The notes under the pieces: generated by a model | Seen by the model: only the letters and a program-made list of their open reading frames with translations | Told to the model about the DNA's origin: nothing | Database searches by the model: none | Shown here: positions 1 through 8,565 of the stretch, one piece after another | How the letters are laid out: each line of letters starts with the position of its first letter | How positions within the stretch are numbered: position 1 is the stretch's first letter | Assembly: GCA_007118495.1 (NCBI GenBank) | Contig: SKRM01000038.1 | Coordinates: 1-39,784 of the forward strand | Direction: 5' to 3' | Length of the DNA stretch: 39,784 nucleotides | Origin: Bacteroidales bacterium | GTDB lineage: Bacteria; Bacteroidota; Bacteroidia; Bacteroidales; UBA7960 | Translations under genes and position numbers: made by a program

Positions 1-1233
1 AAAATATTTATGGGTCAATACCAGGGTGCGGTTAACAAAGTTTCCAAAAACAGCCAACAACTCATTGTTATTTCTTGCCTGAAAATCTTTCCATGTAAAA
101 TCATTGTCTTTTGTTTCAGGAGCAGCTGCACAAAGAACATACCTGAGGACATCCTGCTTTTGCGGGAATTCTTCAAGGTATTCGTGAAGCCATACAGCCC
201 AGTTCCGGCTGGTTGAGATCTTATCACCCTCAAGATTCAGAAACTCATTGGCCGGCACGTTGTCAGGCATAACATATGAACCCTCGGCATGCAGCATACA
301 GGGAAAAATAATACAATGGAAAACAATATTATCCTTGCCAATAAAATGCACCAGCTTGCTATCAGGCGACTTCCAGTATTTTTCCCAATCCTGACCCGTA
401 TTTGCTGCCCACTCTCTTGTGGCCGAAATATAGCCAATGGGGGCATCAAACCATACGTACAACACCTTGCCCTCTGTCCCTTCAATTGGCAACCTGACAC
501 CCCAGTCAAGGTCACGGGTAACGGCTCTGGGTTGCAAGCCCTGATCAATCCATGACTTACACTGCCCATACACATTCGACTTCCAGTCATGCTTGTGCGA
601 TTCAAGAATCCACTTTCGGAGCATGGGCTCATACTGGTCAAGAGGCAAGTACCAGTGCCTCGTCTTCTTCATTACAGGTTTGTTCCCGCTGAGCACCGAT
701 TTTGGGTTAATCAGGTCGTTGGGACTCAAAGACGTACCACAATTTTCACATTGGTCACCATAGGCTTTTTCGTAGCTGCAATGGGGGCAAGTTCCGATTA
801 TATACCTGTCAGCCAAAAACTGCCTGTTTTCTTCATCATAATATTGTTCTGTCTCTTTTTCAATAAAGGCATCTTTGTCATACAAGGTTTTAAAAAAGTC
901 TGAAGCCGTTTCATGATGAATAGGCGCTGAGGTTCGGCTATAAACGTCAAAAGAAATTCCGAAACCGTTGAAAGCATCCTCGATTTGCCGGTGATACTTA
1001 TCTACCACTTGCTGTGGGCTTATATTTTCCTGCCTGGCTTTAATGGTGATAGGCACACCATGCTCGTCGCTTCCGCAGATAAATATCACATCTTCACCCT
1101 TCATGCGCAGGTAACGCACATAAATATCGGCCGGAACATAAACTCCTGCCAGGTGTCCGATATGAACCGGGCCGTTGGCGTATGGCAGGGCAGCTGTGAC
1201 AGTATAACGTTTGTATTTTTGTTTCTCAGGCAT
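1..1233 (-). CDS. metG: Methionyl-tRNA synthetase, N-terminal 411 residues (cut by window edge)
   Basis: MetG charges initiator and elongator tRNA-Met with methionine in the cytoplasm. I translated the minus strand from ATG 1233 to the window edge and found 411 uninterrupted codons, so the gene continues beyond base 1. The class I signature HIGH is at residues 24-27 and the KMSKS-type loop reads KISTS at 338-342. The zinc knuckle is complete: C149-x2-C152 and C162-x2-C165. This is the zinc-binding, E. coli-like MetG subclass. The anticodon-binding domain and any C-terminal tRNA-binding module lie outside the window. A -7 box at 1355-1362 implies a leader of about 115 nt, longer than other leaders here, with two small hairpins. 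The opposite neighbour at 1456 is divergent. Confidence 0.97.
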   Translation of the reverse strand, partial: MPEKQKYKRYTVTAALPYANGPVHIGHLAGVYVPADIYVRYLRMKGEDVIFICGSDEHGVPITIKARQENISPQQVVDKYHRQIEDAFNGFGISFDVYSRTSAPIHHETASDFFKTLYDKDAFIEKETEQYYDEENRQFLADRYIIGTCPHCSYEKAYGDQCENCGTSLSPNDLINPKSVLSGNKPVMKKTRHWYLPLDQYEPMLRKWILESHKHDWKSNVYGQCKSWIDQGLQPRAVTRDLDWGVRLPIEGTEGKVLYVWFDAPIGYISATREWAANTGQDWEKYWKSPDSKLVHFIGKDNIVFHCIIFPCMLHAEGSYVMPDNVPANEFLNLEGDKISTSRNWAVWLHEYLEEFPQKQDVLRYVLCAAAPETKDNDFTWKDFQARNNNELLAVFGNFVNRTLVLTHKYF

Positions 1234-1253
1234 AATGATGGTTGCAAGTTTGG

Positions 1254-1318
1254 CGGCACGCAGTGCCGTGTTGTAAGTTTTGCAGCTTTGTCGCTGTTAA
1301 GCGGCACCCTGTGCTGCC
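1254..1318 (-). other. Two small hairpins in the metG leader
   Basis: The first is a perfect 6-bp stem, CGGCAC (1254-1259) with GTGCCG (1263-1268), closing the triloop GCA. The second, at 1301-1318, pairs GCAC with GTGC around a 3-base loop and extends with one mismatch. Both lie between the likely metG promoter and its start codon. No T-box or SAM-riboswitch features are visible. Function is unknown. Confidence 0.45.
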
Positions 1319-1354
1319 TTGGGGTTTGTTACACAATTTAGATTTAACAGGGGG

Positions 1355-1362
1355 CAAAGTTA
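1355..1362 (-). promoter_or_regulatory. Bacteroidota -7 box for metG
   Basis: CAAAGTTA on the plus strand reads TAACTTTG on the minus strand, a full match to TAnnTTTG. No clear -33 TTG was found upstream. The predicted start site is near 1348. Confidence 0.5.
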
Positions 1363-1396
1363 GTAAATGTTGTTGAGTTATGGTGTAGGGGTCAGC

Positions 1397-1424
1397 TTGT
1401 TCTGCGAATAAAACATTAACTTTG
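1397..1424 (+). promoter_or_regulatory. Bacteroidota promoter for the sigma-54 activator gene
   Basis: TTG at 1397-1399 is followed after 17 bp by TAACTTTG at 1417-1424, matching TTG...TAnnTTTG. The predicted start site near 1431 gives a leader of about 25 nt before ATG 1456. Confidence 0.65.
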
Positions 1425-1455
1425 CATCAATAAACTGACTTTTTGACACGATCTT

Positions 1456-2697
1456 ATGGACATACAATCCATTAAACAACGTTTCGGTATTATTGGGTTC
1501 TCACCCAGTCTTGACCGGGCTATTGATGTTGCCCGGCAGGTGGCCCCCACCGATATAACAGTGCTCATCACGGGCGAGAGCGGAACGGGTAAGGAGGTCT
1601 TTCCAAAGATCATCCACCAGCTCAGCGCCCGTAAGCACGGGCCTTATATTGCTGTAAACTGCGGTGCCATTCCTGAAGGCACCATTGACTCTGAGTTGTT
1701 CGGCCACGAAAAAGGTGCCTTTACCGGAGCCCACGATAACCGCAAAGGTTATTTTGAAGTGGTAAATGGAGGCACCATCTTTCTGGATGAGGTGGCAGAA
1801 CTTCCATTGCTGACACAGGTAAGGCTATTGCGTATTCTTGAAACCGGTGAGTTTATCAAGGTGGGGTCTTCAAAGGTGCTGAAAACCGATGTAAGGGTAG
1901 TTGCGGCAACCAATGTCAATTTGCAGGAAGCAGTGGCCTCAGGCAGATTCAGAGAAGACCTTTTTTACAGGCTTAGCACAGTGCCCATACAAGTTCCTGC
2001 TCTTAGAGAAAGAAAAGAAGACATAGTAATGTTATTCAAAAAATTCTCTGCCGACTTCGCAGAAAAATACCGTATGCCTTCACTTCAGCTTACACTTGAT
2101 GCAGAGCAGCGACTGATCAACCACAGATGGTCTGGAAACGTAAGACAGTTAAAAAACCTGGCAGAGCAAGTATCTGTTATCGAAAAAGAAAGACTGCTCG
2201 ACGGAGAAACCATCGATCGCTACCTGCCACCCAGCCATCACAGTTCTCTGCCCGTTCTTTTCAGAGACTCAAGAAACGACGCATCGGGTATGAACGAAAG
2301 AGAAATACTGTATAAGCTACTCTTTGACATGAAGCGAGACATCACCGACATGAAGAAAATTATCATGCAGATGTTACAAGACGGGCAGCTTTCAGGTAAT
2401 TTTCAGGAAGAGAATGCACACCTTTTGGAAAAACTTTACAAAGACCGTGATCTGCCCCAGGTATATCGGGAACAGGACAGCACACACCCACCAGGGAGCA
2501 GCAGCCACCATGTGGTCGAAAGCTATGAAGACACCCCCCTTGAATATATTGAAGAAAGCCTGTCTATCCAGGATAAAGAAAAAGATCTGATTGAAAAGGC
2601 CCTGCAAAAACACAATGGGCGTCGTAAAAAAGCAGCACGTGAATTGGGCATTTCAGAACGCACCCTTTACCGGAAAATCAAAGAATATGGCATATGA
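1456..2697 (+). CDS. Sigma-54 activator without a receiver domain
   Basis: This is an NtrC-family AAA+ enhancer-binding protein of 413 aa that should remodel sigma-54 RNA polymerase. Walker A GESGTGKE is at 40-47, the sigma-54 contact loop GAFTGA at 87-92, Walker B GGTIFLDE at 105-112, the arginine-finger segment GRFREDLFYRLS at 163-174, sensor II GNVRQL at 227-232, and a Fis-type helix-turn-helix in the last 40 residues. There is no receiver, GAF or PAS domain: the AAA+ module begins about ten residues from the start. Instead, a linker at about 270-370 contains a possible short coiled coil. Activity is therefore probably set by expression or by an unseen partner. It leads a gene string with LptE-like and SecG genes, an order I recall from other Bacteroidota. 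Confidence 0.93.
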   Translation: MDIQSIKQRFGIIGFSPSLDRAIDVARQVAPTDITVLITGESGTGKEVFPKIIHQLSARKHGPYIAVNCGAIPEGTIDSELFGHEKGAFTGAHDNRKGYFEVVNGGTIFLDEVAELPLLTQVRLLRILETGEFIKVGSSKVLKTDVRVVAATNVNLQEAVASGRFREDLFYRLSTVPIQVPALRERKEDIVMLFKKFSADFAEKYRMPSLQLTLDAEQRLINHRWSGNVRQLKNLAEQVSVIEKERLLDGETIDRYLPPSHHSSLPVLFRDSRNDASGMNEREILYKLLFDMKRDITDMKKIIMQMLQDGQLSGNFQEENAHLLEKLYKDRDLPQVYREQDSTHPPGSSSHHVVESYEDTPLEYIEESLSIQDKEKDLIEKALQKHNGRRKKAARELGISERTLYRKIKEYGI

Positions 2698-2715
2698 TTT
2701 TCGGGAGAAATTGCT

Positions 2716-2723
2716 TACTTTTG
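2716..2723 (+). promoter_or_regulatory. Bacteroidota -7 box upstream of lptE
   Basis: TACTTTTG matches TAnnTTTG just after the activator stop codon. No -33 TTG is evident. If used, lptE, the repeat protein and secG can be transcribed separately from the activator gene. Confidence 0.4.
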
Positions 2724-2798
2724 CAGGACGAATCGAGCCATACCAAATTTGTTGACGCACAGGCGAATAATTATGTCATGGCAGCTTCAATATGACCG

Positions 2799-3335
2799 AT
2801 GAAAATCAGATATAACCACATGACCCGAAGAGCATTTCCCCTTATCCTGGTTTTTGGCATCTCTGTCATGACTATGATGCAGGGCTGTGGATCTTATTCA
2901 TTCACAGGAGCGAGCATTCCGCCGCAGGCAAGAACCATTTCGGTGAGTCATTTCCCAAACGATGCACAGCTCATTCAGCCCATGTTGAGTCAGCGCTTTA
3001 CCGATGAGCTACAGGACAAATTCTTGAGACAGACCAACCTGCGGCTCGTGGATGGTGTCGGTGATCTTCATTTTGAAGGGAGCATTACCGGCTACAGCAC
3101 ACAGCCCGTAGCCATCACCGGCGATGACCGGGCCGCCCTGAACAGACTTACAATTACTGTCAGGGTCAGTTTCTTTAACGAATACAATACTGAGGCTGAT
3201 TTTCAGCGTTCATTCTCAAGATATTTTGACTATGACAGTAACCTTAGCCTGTCACAAATTGAAGATGAAGCCATAGAACTTATTGTAAAAGAGCTTGTGG
3301 AAGACATATTCAACCAGGCGGTGGTTAACTGGTAG
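2799..3335 (+). CDS. LptE family outer-membrane lipoprotein
   Basis: LptE plugs the LptD barrel that inserts lipopolysaccharide into the outer membrane. The 178-aa protein has a basic start, a hydrophobic stretch and a lipobox ending at C30 (MMQGC), followed by GSYSFTGASIP, which resembles the start of Bacteroidota LptE-family proteins (GCYSFTGASI type). The remainder is a compact alpha/beta domain with no transmembrane segment. ATG 2820 (seven codons later, MTRRAF) is an equally good start, and its signal peptide is more conventional. An earlier 9-codon ORF (ATG 2773) ends in a TGA overlapping ATG 2799, a possible translational coupling. The assignment rests on the N-terminal motif and on the neighbouring activator and secG. 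Confidence 0.85.
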   Translation: MKIRYNHMTRRAFPLILVFGISVMTMMQGCGSYSFTGASIPPQARTISVSHFPNDAQLIQPMLSQRFTDELQDKFLRQTNLRLVDGVGDLHFEGSITGYSTQPVAITGDDRAALNRLTITVRVSFFNEYNTEADFQRSFSRYFDYDSNLSLSQIEDEAIELIVKELVEDIFNQAVVNW

Positions 3336-3364
3336 CATAAAATGACAAAAACCCCAATACAGGC

Positions 3365-4033
3365 ATGCAAAACAGGCTGACTGAAATAATCACCAACAGT
3401 GAGCACCCTTGCAGAGACGACATACAGTTCTTGCAGAAGACCGTTGAGCAATATCCTTATTGCCAGCCAGCGTGGATGCTATATGCCAAGGCTTTGATGG
3501 AAGCCGGACACCCTGATTTTGAAAAGGTTGCGAACAGGACATCTGCCATCGTGACAGATCGCCGCAGATTCAGGGAATACCTGAAAGATGGGTTGAAGAT
3601 CAGGGACGAACAACCCCCGGCGTGTAACCCCATGCAAGCCGGTAACCCAGAGCAGGCAGGCAAGCCAGAGCAGGCAGGTAACCCAGAGCAGGCCGATAAT
3701 CCGGAGCAGACCGGGCAAAACAATGAACAACCGGTAATATCCCCCCCGAAACAACCTGAGCACAGCAGCGAACACCACGCGATCATCGAAAATTTTCTAC
3801 GGGTTGAACCCCGAATTGGCAGCATAAAAGACCATGTGCCAAAGGGTGAACTTTCGAAGCATAGTATCGAAGATCACCCGGACATTGTGAGTGAAACCCT
3901 GGCCGACATCCTGGCCAAACAGGGTAAAGTAGCCAGGGCCAGCGAGATTTATAAAAAACTAAGTTTGATTTTTCCGGAAAAAAGCAGTTACTTTGCAAAA
4001 AAATTACACAACGTTCAAAAAGAAAACAATTAA
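3365..4033 (+). CDS. Unrecognised cytoplasmic protein with hexapeptide repeat linker
   Basis: This 222-aa protein has three parts. The N-terminal 80 residues are helical and TPR-like (FLQKTVEQYPYCQPAWMLYA resembles a tetratricopeptide helix pair). Residues 88-117 are five copies of a six-residue repeat of the form N/K-P-E-Q-A-G. The C-terminal section (about 175-215) reads LADILAKQGKVARASEIYKKL, another TPR-like helix pair. No signal peptide or membrane segment is seen. It sits between lptE and secG, 12 bp before secG, and probably shares their transcript. Its function is unknown; a scaffold role in envelope biogenesis is only an inference from position. Confidence 0.8.
   Translation: MQNRLTEIITNSEHPCRDDIQFLQKTVEQYPYCQPAWMLYAKALMEAGHPDFEKVANRTSAIVTDRRRFREYLKDGLKIRDEQPPACNPMQAGNPEQAGKPEQAGNPEQADNPEQTGQNNEQPVISPPKQPEHSSEHHAIIENFLRVEPRIGSIKDHVPKGELSKHSIEDHPDIVSETLADILAKQGKVARASEIYKKLSLIFPEKSSYFAKKLHNVQKENN
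3626..3715 (+). repeat. Five 18-bp in-frame tandem repeats
   Basis: The DNA encodes five hexapeptides (NPMQAG, NPEQAG, KPEQAG, NPEQAD, NPEQTG). The middle copies are nearly identical at DNA level, and the outer two have diverged. Copy-number change would stay in frame. Confidence 0.9.
3960..3967 (+). promoter_or_regulatory. Possible internal -7 box before secG
   Basis: TAAGTTTG matches TAnnTTTG inside the 3' end of the preceding gene, about 80 bp before secG. No -33 element is visible. A chance match is possible. Confidence 0.25.
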
Positions 4034-4045
4034 ACAATTATACTA

Positions 4046-4429
4046 ATGGGTGCTTTTGTATTAATATCTGTTTTGATCCTTATAACCTGTATCCTGCTGG
4101 TACTTATCGTATTGGTTCAGAATGCAAAAGGCGGGGGACTGGCCTCAAACTTTTCTTCAAGTAACCAGGTAATGGGTGTAAGAAAAACCACTGACTTTCT
4201 TGAAAAAACCACCTGGACATTGGCCATTATATTGCTGGCACTTACGCTTTCATCAACGTTTGTGATTCCACGCAGCGGAACCCAGCAGGCAACGCAGAGC
4301 GAAATTCGCAATCTGGTTCCTGCTTCAGATGCACCGGCCATTGATTTCACCAGGCCACCGGCACAGACAATTCCTGAAGACATTGATGACATTCAGGGCA
4401 TACTGCCTGTTGAGGAGATCGAAGACTAA
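4046..4429 (+). CDS. secG: Preprotein translocase subunit SecG
   Basis: SecG is the small auxiliary subunit of the SecYEG channel in the inner membrane. The 127-aa protein has two membrane helices, residues about 3-24 and about 55-75. They are separated by the diagnostic loop VLVQNAKGGGLASNF, and the sequence after it (GVRKTTDFLEKTTW) is typical of SecG. The tail of about 50 residues is acidic and proline-rich, a common extension in Bacteroidota. It is the last gene of the string, followed directly by a strong terminator. Confidence 0.95.
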   Translation: MGAFVLISVLILITCILLVLIVLVQNAKGGGLASNFSSSNQVMGVRKTTDFLEKTTWTLAIILLALTLSSTFVIPRSGTQQATQSEIRNLVPASDAPAIDFTRPPAQTIPEDIDDIQGILPVEEIED

Positions 4430-4431
4430 AA

Positions 4432-4491
4432 CAGGAGATCATCTCCTGAAAAAAGTGTCAGAATGGCATAGCCTTCTGACACTTTTTTTTT
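4432..4491 (+). terminator. secG terminator with a preceding small palindrome
   Basis: An inverted repeat CAGGAGAT/ATCTCCTG (4432-4448) is followed by a rho-independent terminator: stem AAAGTGTCAGAA (4452-4463) with its complement (4474-4485), then a run of T to 4491. Confidence 0.9.
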
Positions 4492-4633
4492 ATCCTGCCC
4501 CCAATATGTGAAAATTTGTCTTGTAAGAGCCCTTTTCAGGGTTTTGGCATAAAATGTGACAATAGGCACATAGCATTACAAACTGCACACGTACAAATAA
4601 TCATACATTGTCTAACTAGTAAAACACGAAAAA

Positions 4634-4912
4634 ATGGCAAAAGTAAACATTAAACCCCTGGCTGATCGCGTGGTTGTGGAGCCTGCTCCGGCTGAAGAAA
4701 AGACAGCAGGCGGAATTATCATCCCTGACACTGCAAAGGAGAAACCACAAATGGGAACCATTGTGGCTGCAGGTCCCGGAACAAAGGATGCGCCCATTAC
4801 CCTCAAGGTTGGCGATAAGGTATTGTACGGCAAATACGCCGGAACAGAGCTTTCATTAGACGGAAACGACTATCTGATCATGCGCGAATCAGATATTTAC
4901 GCAATTGTGTAA
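4634..4912 (+). CDS. groES: Co-chaperonin GroES
   Basis: GroES caps the GroEL folding chamber in the cytoplasm. The 92-aa protein has the family start ([17 protein letters not shown]), the mobile-loop region ([16 protein letters not shown]) and the C-terminal segment [15 protein letters not shown]. Length is normal. It lies 37 bp before groEL and is clearly co-transcribed. The 142 bp between the secG terminator and this gene hold no CIRCE inverted repeat and no exact TAnnTTTG box, so heat-shock control is not explained by a recognisable operator. Confidence 0.98.
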   Translation: MAKVNIKPLADRVVVEPAPAEEKTAGGIIIPDTAKEKPQMGTIVAAGPGTKDAPITLKVGDKVLYGKYAGTELSLDGNDYLIMRESDIYAIV

Positions 4913-4937
4913 GGTGCAAAAAATATAACAAACATAA

Positions 4938-6587
<1,650 letters not shown>

Positions 6588-6606
6588 TCAACCCCCCATA
6601 TATACC

Positions 6607-6623
6607 AACGGCTTTAAGCCGTT
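6607..6623. repeat. Short palindrome after groEL
   Basis: AACGGCTT and AAGCCGTT flank a single T, an 8-bp inverted repeat just before the terminator. It may stabilise the groEL transcript end. No other role is visible. Confidence 0.5.
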
Positions 6624-6669
6624 CACAAAAAAACGAGGCTGCTCCTGTTGAGACAGCCTCGTTTTTTGT
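6624..6669. terminator. Bidirectional terminator between groEL and the cyclophilin gene
   Basis: Stem AACGAGGCTG (6632-6641) pairs with CAGCCTCGTT (6654-6663), with an A tract before and a T tract after. It can therefore terminate transcripts from both convergent genes. Confidence 0.93.
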
Positions 6670-6682
6670 GTGTATAAAAGTG

Positions 6683-7120
6683 TTATGACTCAATAATGGT
6701 GACCTGCTCAATTTTATCACCCTGATCAATGGCATCAATAATCTCAAGCCCTTCAACAACCTTTCCAAAACAAGTATGGTTGCGGTCAAGGTGGGCCGTA
6801 TTATCGCGGCTGTGGCAAATAAAAAACTGGGAGCCTCCGGTGTTGCGTCCGGCATGAGCCATAGACAATACACCCCTGTCGTGATATTGGTTGTCTCCAT
6901 CCAGCTCACAGTCAATGGTATATCCCGGGCCGCCCATACCTGTTCCGTTGGGACATCCCCCCTGAATCACAAAATCAGGAATCACACGGTGAAATGTCAA
7001 TCCGTCGTAAAAACCTTTTTTAGAAAGATCCACAAAGTTCTTTACCGTATTGGGTGCATCCTTTTCATAAAAGTCAACCTTCATGGTTCCTTTTTCTGTC
7101 TTAATCTCAGCTTGTAACAT
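6683..7120 (-). CDS. Peptidyl-prolyl cis-trans isomerase, cyclophilin type
   Basis: This is a 145-aa single-domain cyclophilin that isomerises proline peptide bonds. Active-site residues are visible: H44-R45, F50 and Q53 in [13 protein letters not shown], the GSQFFI strand at 96-101, L111 and H115. There is no signal peptide, so it is probably cytoplasmic. A longer reading from TTG 7144 would overlap the upstream gene's stop codon and add a non-conserved leader, so ATG 7120 is preferred. It follows the small lipoprotein gene by 20 bp and is likely its operon partner. Confidence 0.93.
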   Translation of the reverse strand: MLQAEIKTEKGTMKVDFYEKDAPNTVKNFVDLSKKGFYDGLTFHRVIPDFVIQGGCPNGTGMGGPGYTIDCELDGDNQYHDRGVLSMAHAGRNTGGSQFFICHSRDNTAHLDRNHTCFGKVVEGLEIIDAIDQGDKIEQVTIIES

Positions 7121-7140
7121 AGTTTTAATATAATGGTTTA

Positions 7141-7554
7141 TCAATCAATTAACTTCATACTCGCAATCAGCTCATCCTGAAAATCAGAATCGTCAATCAC
7201 CGAAACTGCCGTATAATTCAGGTTAATGATGCTTCCGGTCAATTTTCCGTCGCCCTCAAATTCATAAAAGTTTAGGGTTTGTGGTGCAATGGTAATTAAA
7301 TACCCTTCAACGGCTGCCTTTACCTCCACATCCATATTATAAAAATTTGAAATAATGATCATATGGTCGCTGCCAGGGTCTTTCCTGACCTGAATTTCAT
7401 ATTCAGGGCGGAAACCCAAATTTCGCTGGCTGTATTCCTCTACCTCGTAGCGGCCTGTGAAAAGATTCCGGGTATCATCCGGGTCGGCATCACATGCAGA
7501 AAAAAATATCATTCCCGCAAGCAGGAATGTCAGTACCAGGCCATTTTTTTTCAT
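7141..7554 (-). CDS. Small lipoprotein of unknown function
   Basis: The 137-aa protein starts with a type II signal peptide: two lysines, a hydrophobic core, and lipobox FSAC with the lipidated cysteine at residue 21. The acidic DADPDD follows, a pattern compatible with outer-membrane or surface retention in Bacteroidota. The mature part of about 115 residues looks like a beta-rich fold ([11 protein letters not shown]..., [36 protein letters not shown]), reminiscent of small lipocalin-like lipoproteins. I do not recognise the family. ATG 7554 is chosen over a longer reading because it places the signal peptide at the N-terminus. A promoter box lies about 50 bp upstream. Confidence 0.8.
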   Translation of the reverse strand: MKKNGLVLTFLLAGMIFFSACDADPDDTRNLFTGRYEVEEYSQRNLGFRPEYEIQVRKDPGSDHMIIISNFYNMDVEVKAAVEGYLITIAPQTLNFYEFEGDGKLTGSIINLNYTAVSVIDDSDFQDELIASMKLID

Positions 7555-7602
7555 TCTCTGAAATATTGTTACCAATGAGTTGCTCCAGGCAGCCCCATCA
7601 TC

Positions 7603-7610
7603 CAAAATTA
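7603..7610 (-). promoter_or_regulatory. Bacteroidota -7 box for the lipoprotein-cyclophilin pair
   Basis: CAAAATTA on plus reads TAATTTTG on minus. The predicted start near 7596 leaves about 42 nt before ATG 7554. No -33 TTG is obvious. Confidence 0.5.
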
Positions 7611-7657
7611 CGATTTTTATCTTTAACGTTCACCCACGGCAGGGATAAACCAGGTAA

Positions 7658-8467
7658 TCAATTTGGGGGCACAAATGAGGTGATTGGGTTACGCAACCCC
7701 CTGAATTCTGTGAGCTCCAACCTGACAGATCCGACTACCAGTCCTGACTCAACCAAAATGGGCACCTTGTTTTTGTCGTCTGAAATCCACAAGGTCATAG
7801 GATAGGGTTGGCCAAAGACTGCTCCCTCCTGCACCTGGGGCTTAAATTTCAAGGTTTTGAAAGTACCCAGACGGGTTGTGATAAGTTCACGACCCTCAAA
7901 TAAAATCCTTGACACATAAACCGAATCACTCAGGTGAAAGTCAACTTCAAAAGTATCACCGGGTTTCACATCAGTAAGGTCAAAAGTGCGGGCATAATAA
8001 AACGCTGATATGATATCCTGCACATAAGGCGGAATGGGTGTGGCACCCCTGTTGCTGATGGCCAATCCCTGGTTGTGGTCAAATGTAACATCTTCAATAC
8101 GCCTGTACCTTCCCTCTCGTATTTGCCGCGAGAATCGACGGGGCGACATTGATCGCTCATCAATATAGCTATCATATCGGTTCTCAACTTTGAAAAAAAG
8201 ATTGAAAAGCCCACGGCTTTGTACTGTTCCGACAATATGCATGGTAGGTCTTCCACCCACCAGGGCATTCCCGTGCTGCACCTCAAGCGTGGCATCACCT
8301 GCAACCACATTGCCTGTAAGACGGCTATTGTACATAGCCCTGAAAACAAGCAACTCACCGCGATCAAACGCTGTATTGTCAACCTGACGGCCAGATGAGG
8401 CCATGACGTCAACAGTCACCAGCATGGTCATTGTCAGTATGATGTATATGGAAATGTATTTGCTCAT
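7658..8467 (-). CDS. DUF3108 family secreted protein
   Basis: The 269-aa protein has a Sec signal peptide (hydrophobic residues 4-22, cleavage likely after VMA). The mature region matches what I know of DUF3108: an early GE.L.F...YN.L.G segment (GELLVFRAMYNSRLTG), repeated beta strands, VENRYDSYID, FYYARTF and the late GQPYPMTLWISDDKNKVPILVES. The family is periplasmic or outer-membrane associated and of unknown biochemical role. It follows leuS by 98 bp on the same strand, with no clear terminator between, so it may be read from the leuS transcript. Confidence 0.85.
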   Translation of the reverse strand: MSKYISIYIILTMTMLVTVDVMASSGRQVDNTAFDRGELLVFRAMYNSRLTGNVVAGDATLEVQHGNALVGGRPTMHIVGTVQSRGLFNLFFKVENRYDSYIDERSMSPRRFSRQIREGRYRRIEDVTFDHNQGLAISNRGATPIPPYVQDIISAFYYARTFDLTDVKPGDTFEVDFHLSDSVYVSRILFEGRELITTRLGTFKTLKFKPQVQEGAVFGQPYPMTLWISDDKNKVPILVESGLVVGSVRLELTEFRGLRNPITSFVPPN

Positions 8468-8565
8468 AAAAACCTTTGGTAGTATAACGGCAATTTTAAT
8501 GCCATACGCCCAAAAAAAATTATTTGGGGTTACAAAGGTTAAAACGTCATCTTAATGAAATTGTT

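Noticed and set aside
4544-4562. Sigma-54 promoter before groES
   Set aside because: TTGGCAT is present but the -12 position reads GTGA; too weak to call.
7121-7144. TTG start for the cyclophilin, nine codons earlier
   Set aside because: It overlaps the stop of the upstream gene and adds residues not found in cyclophilins; ATG 7120 is standard.
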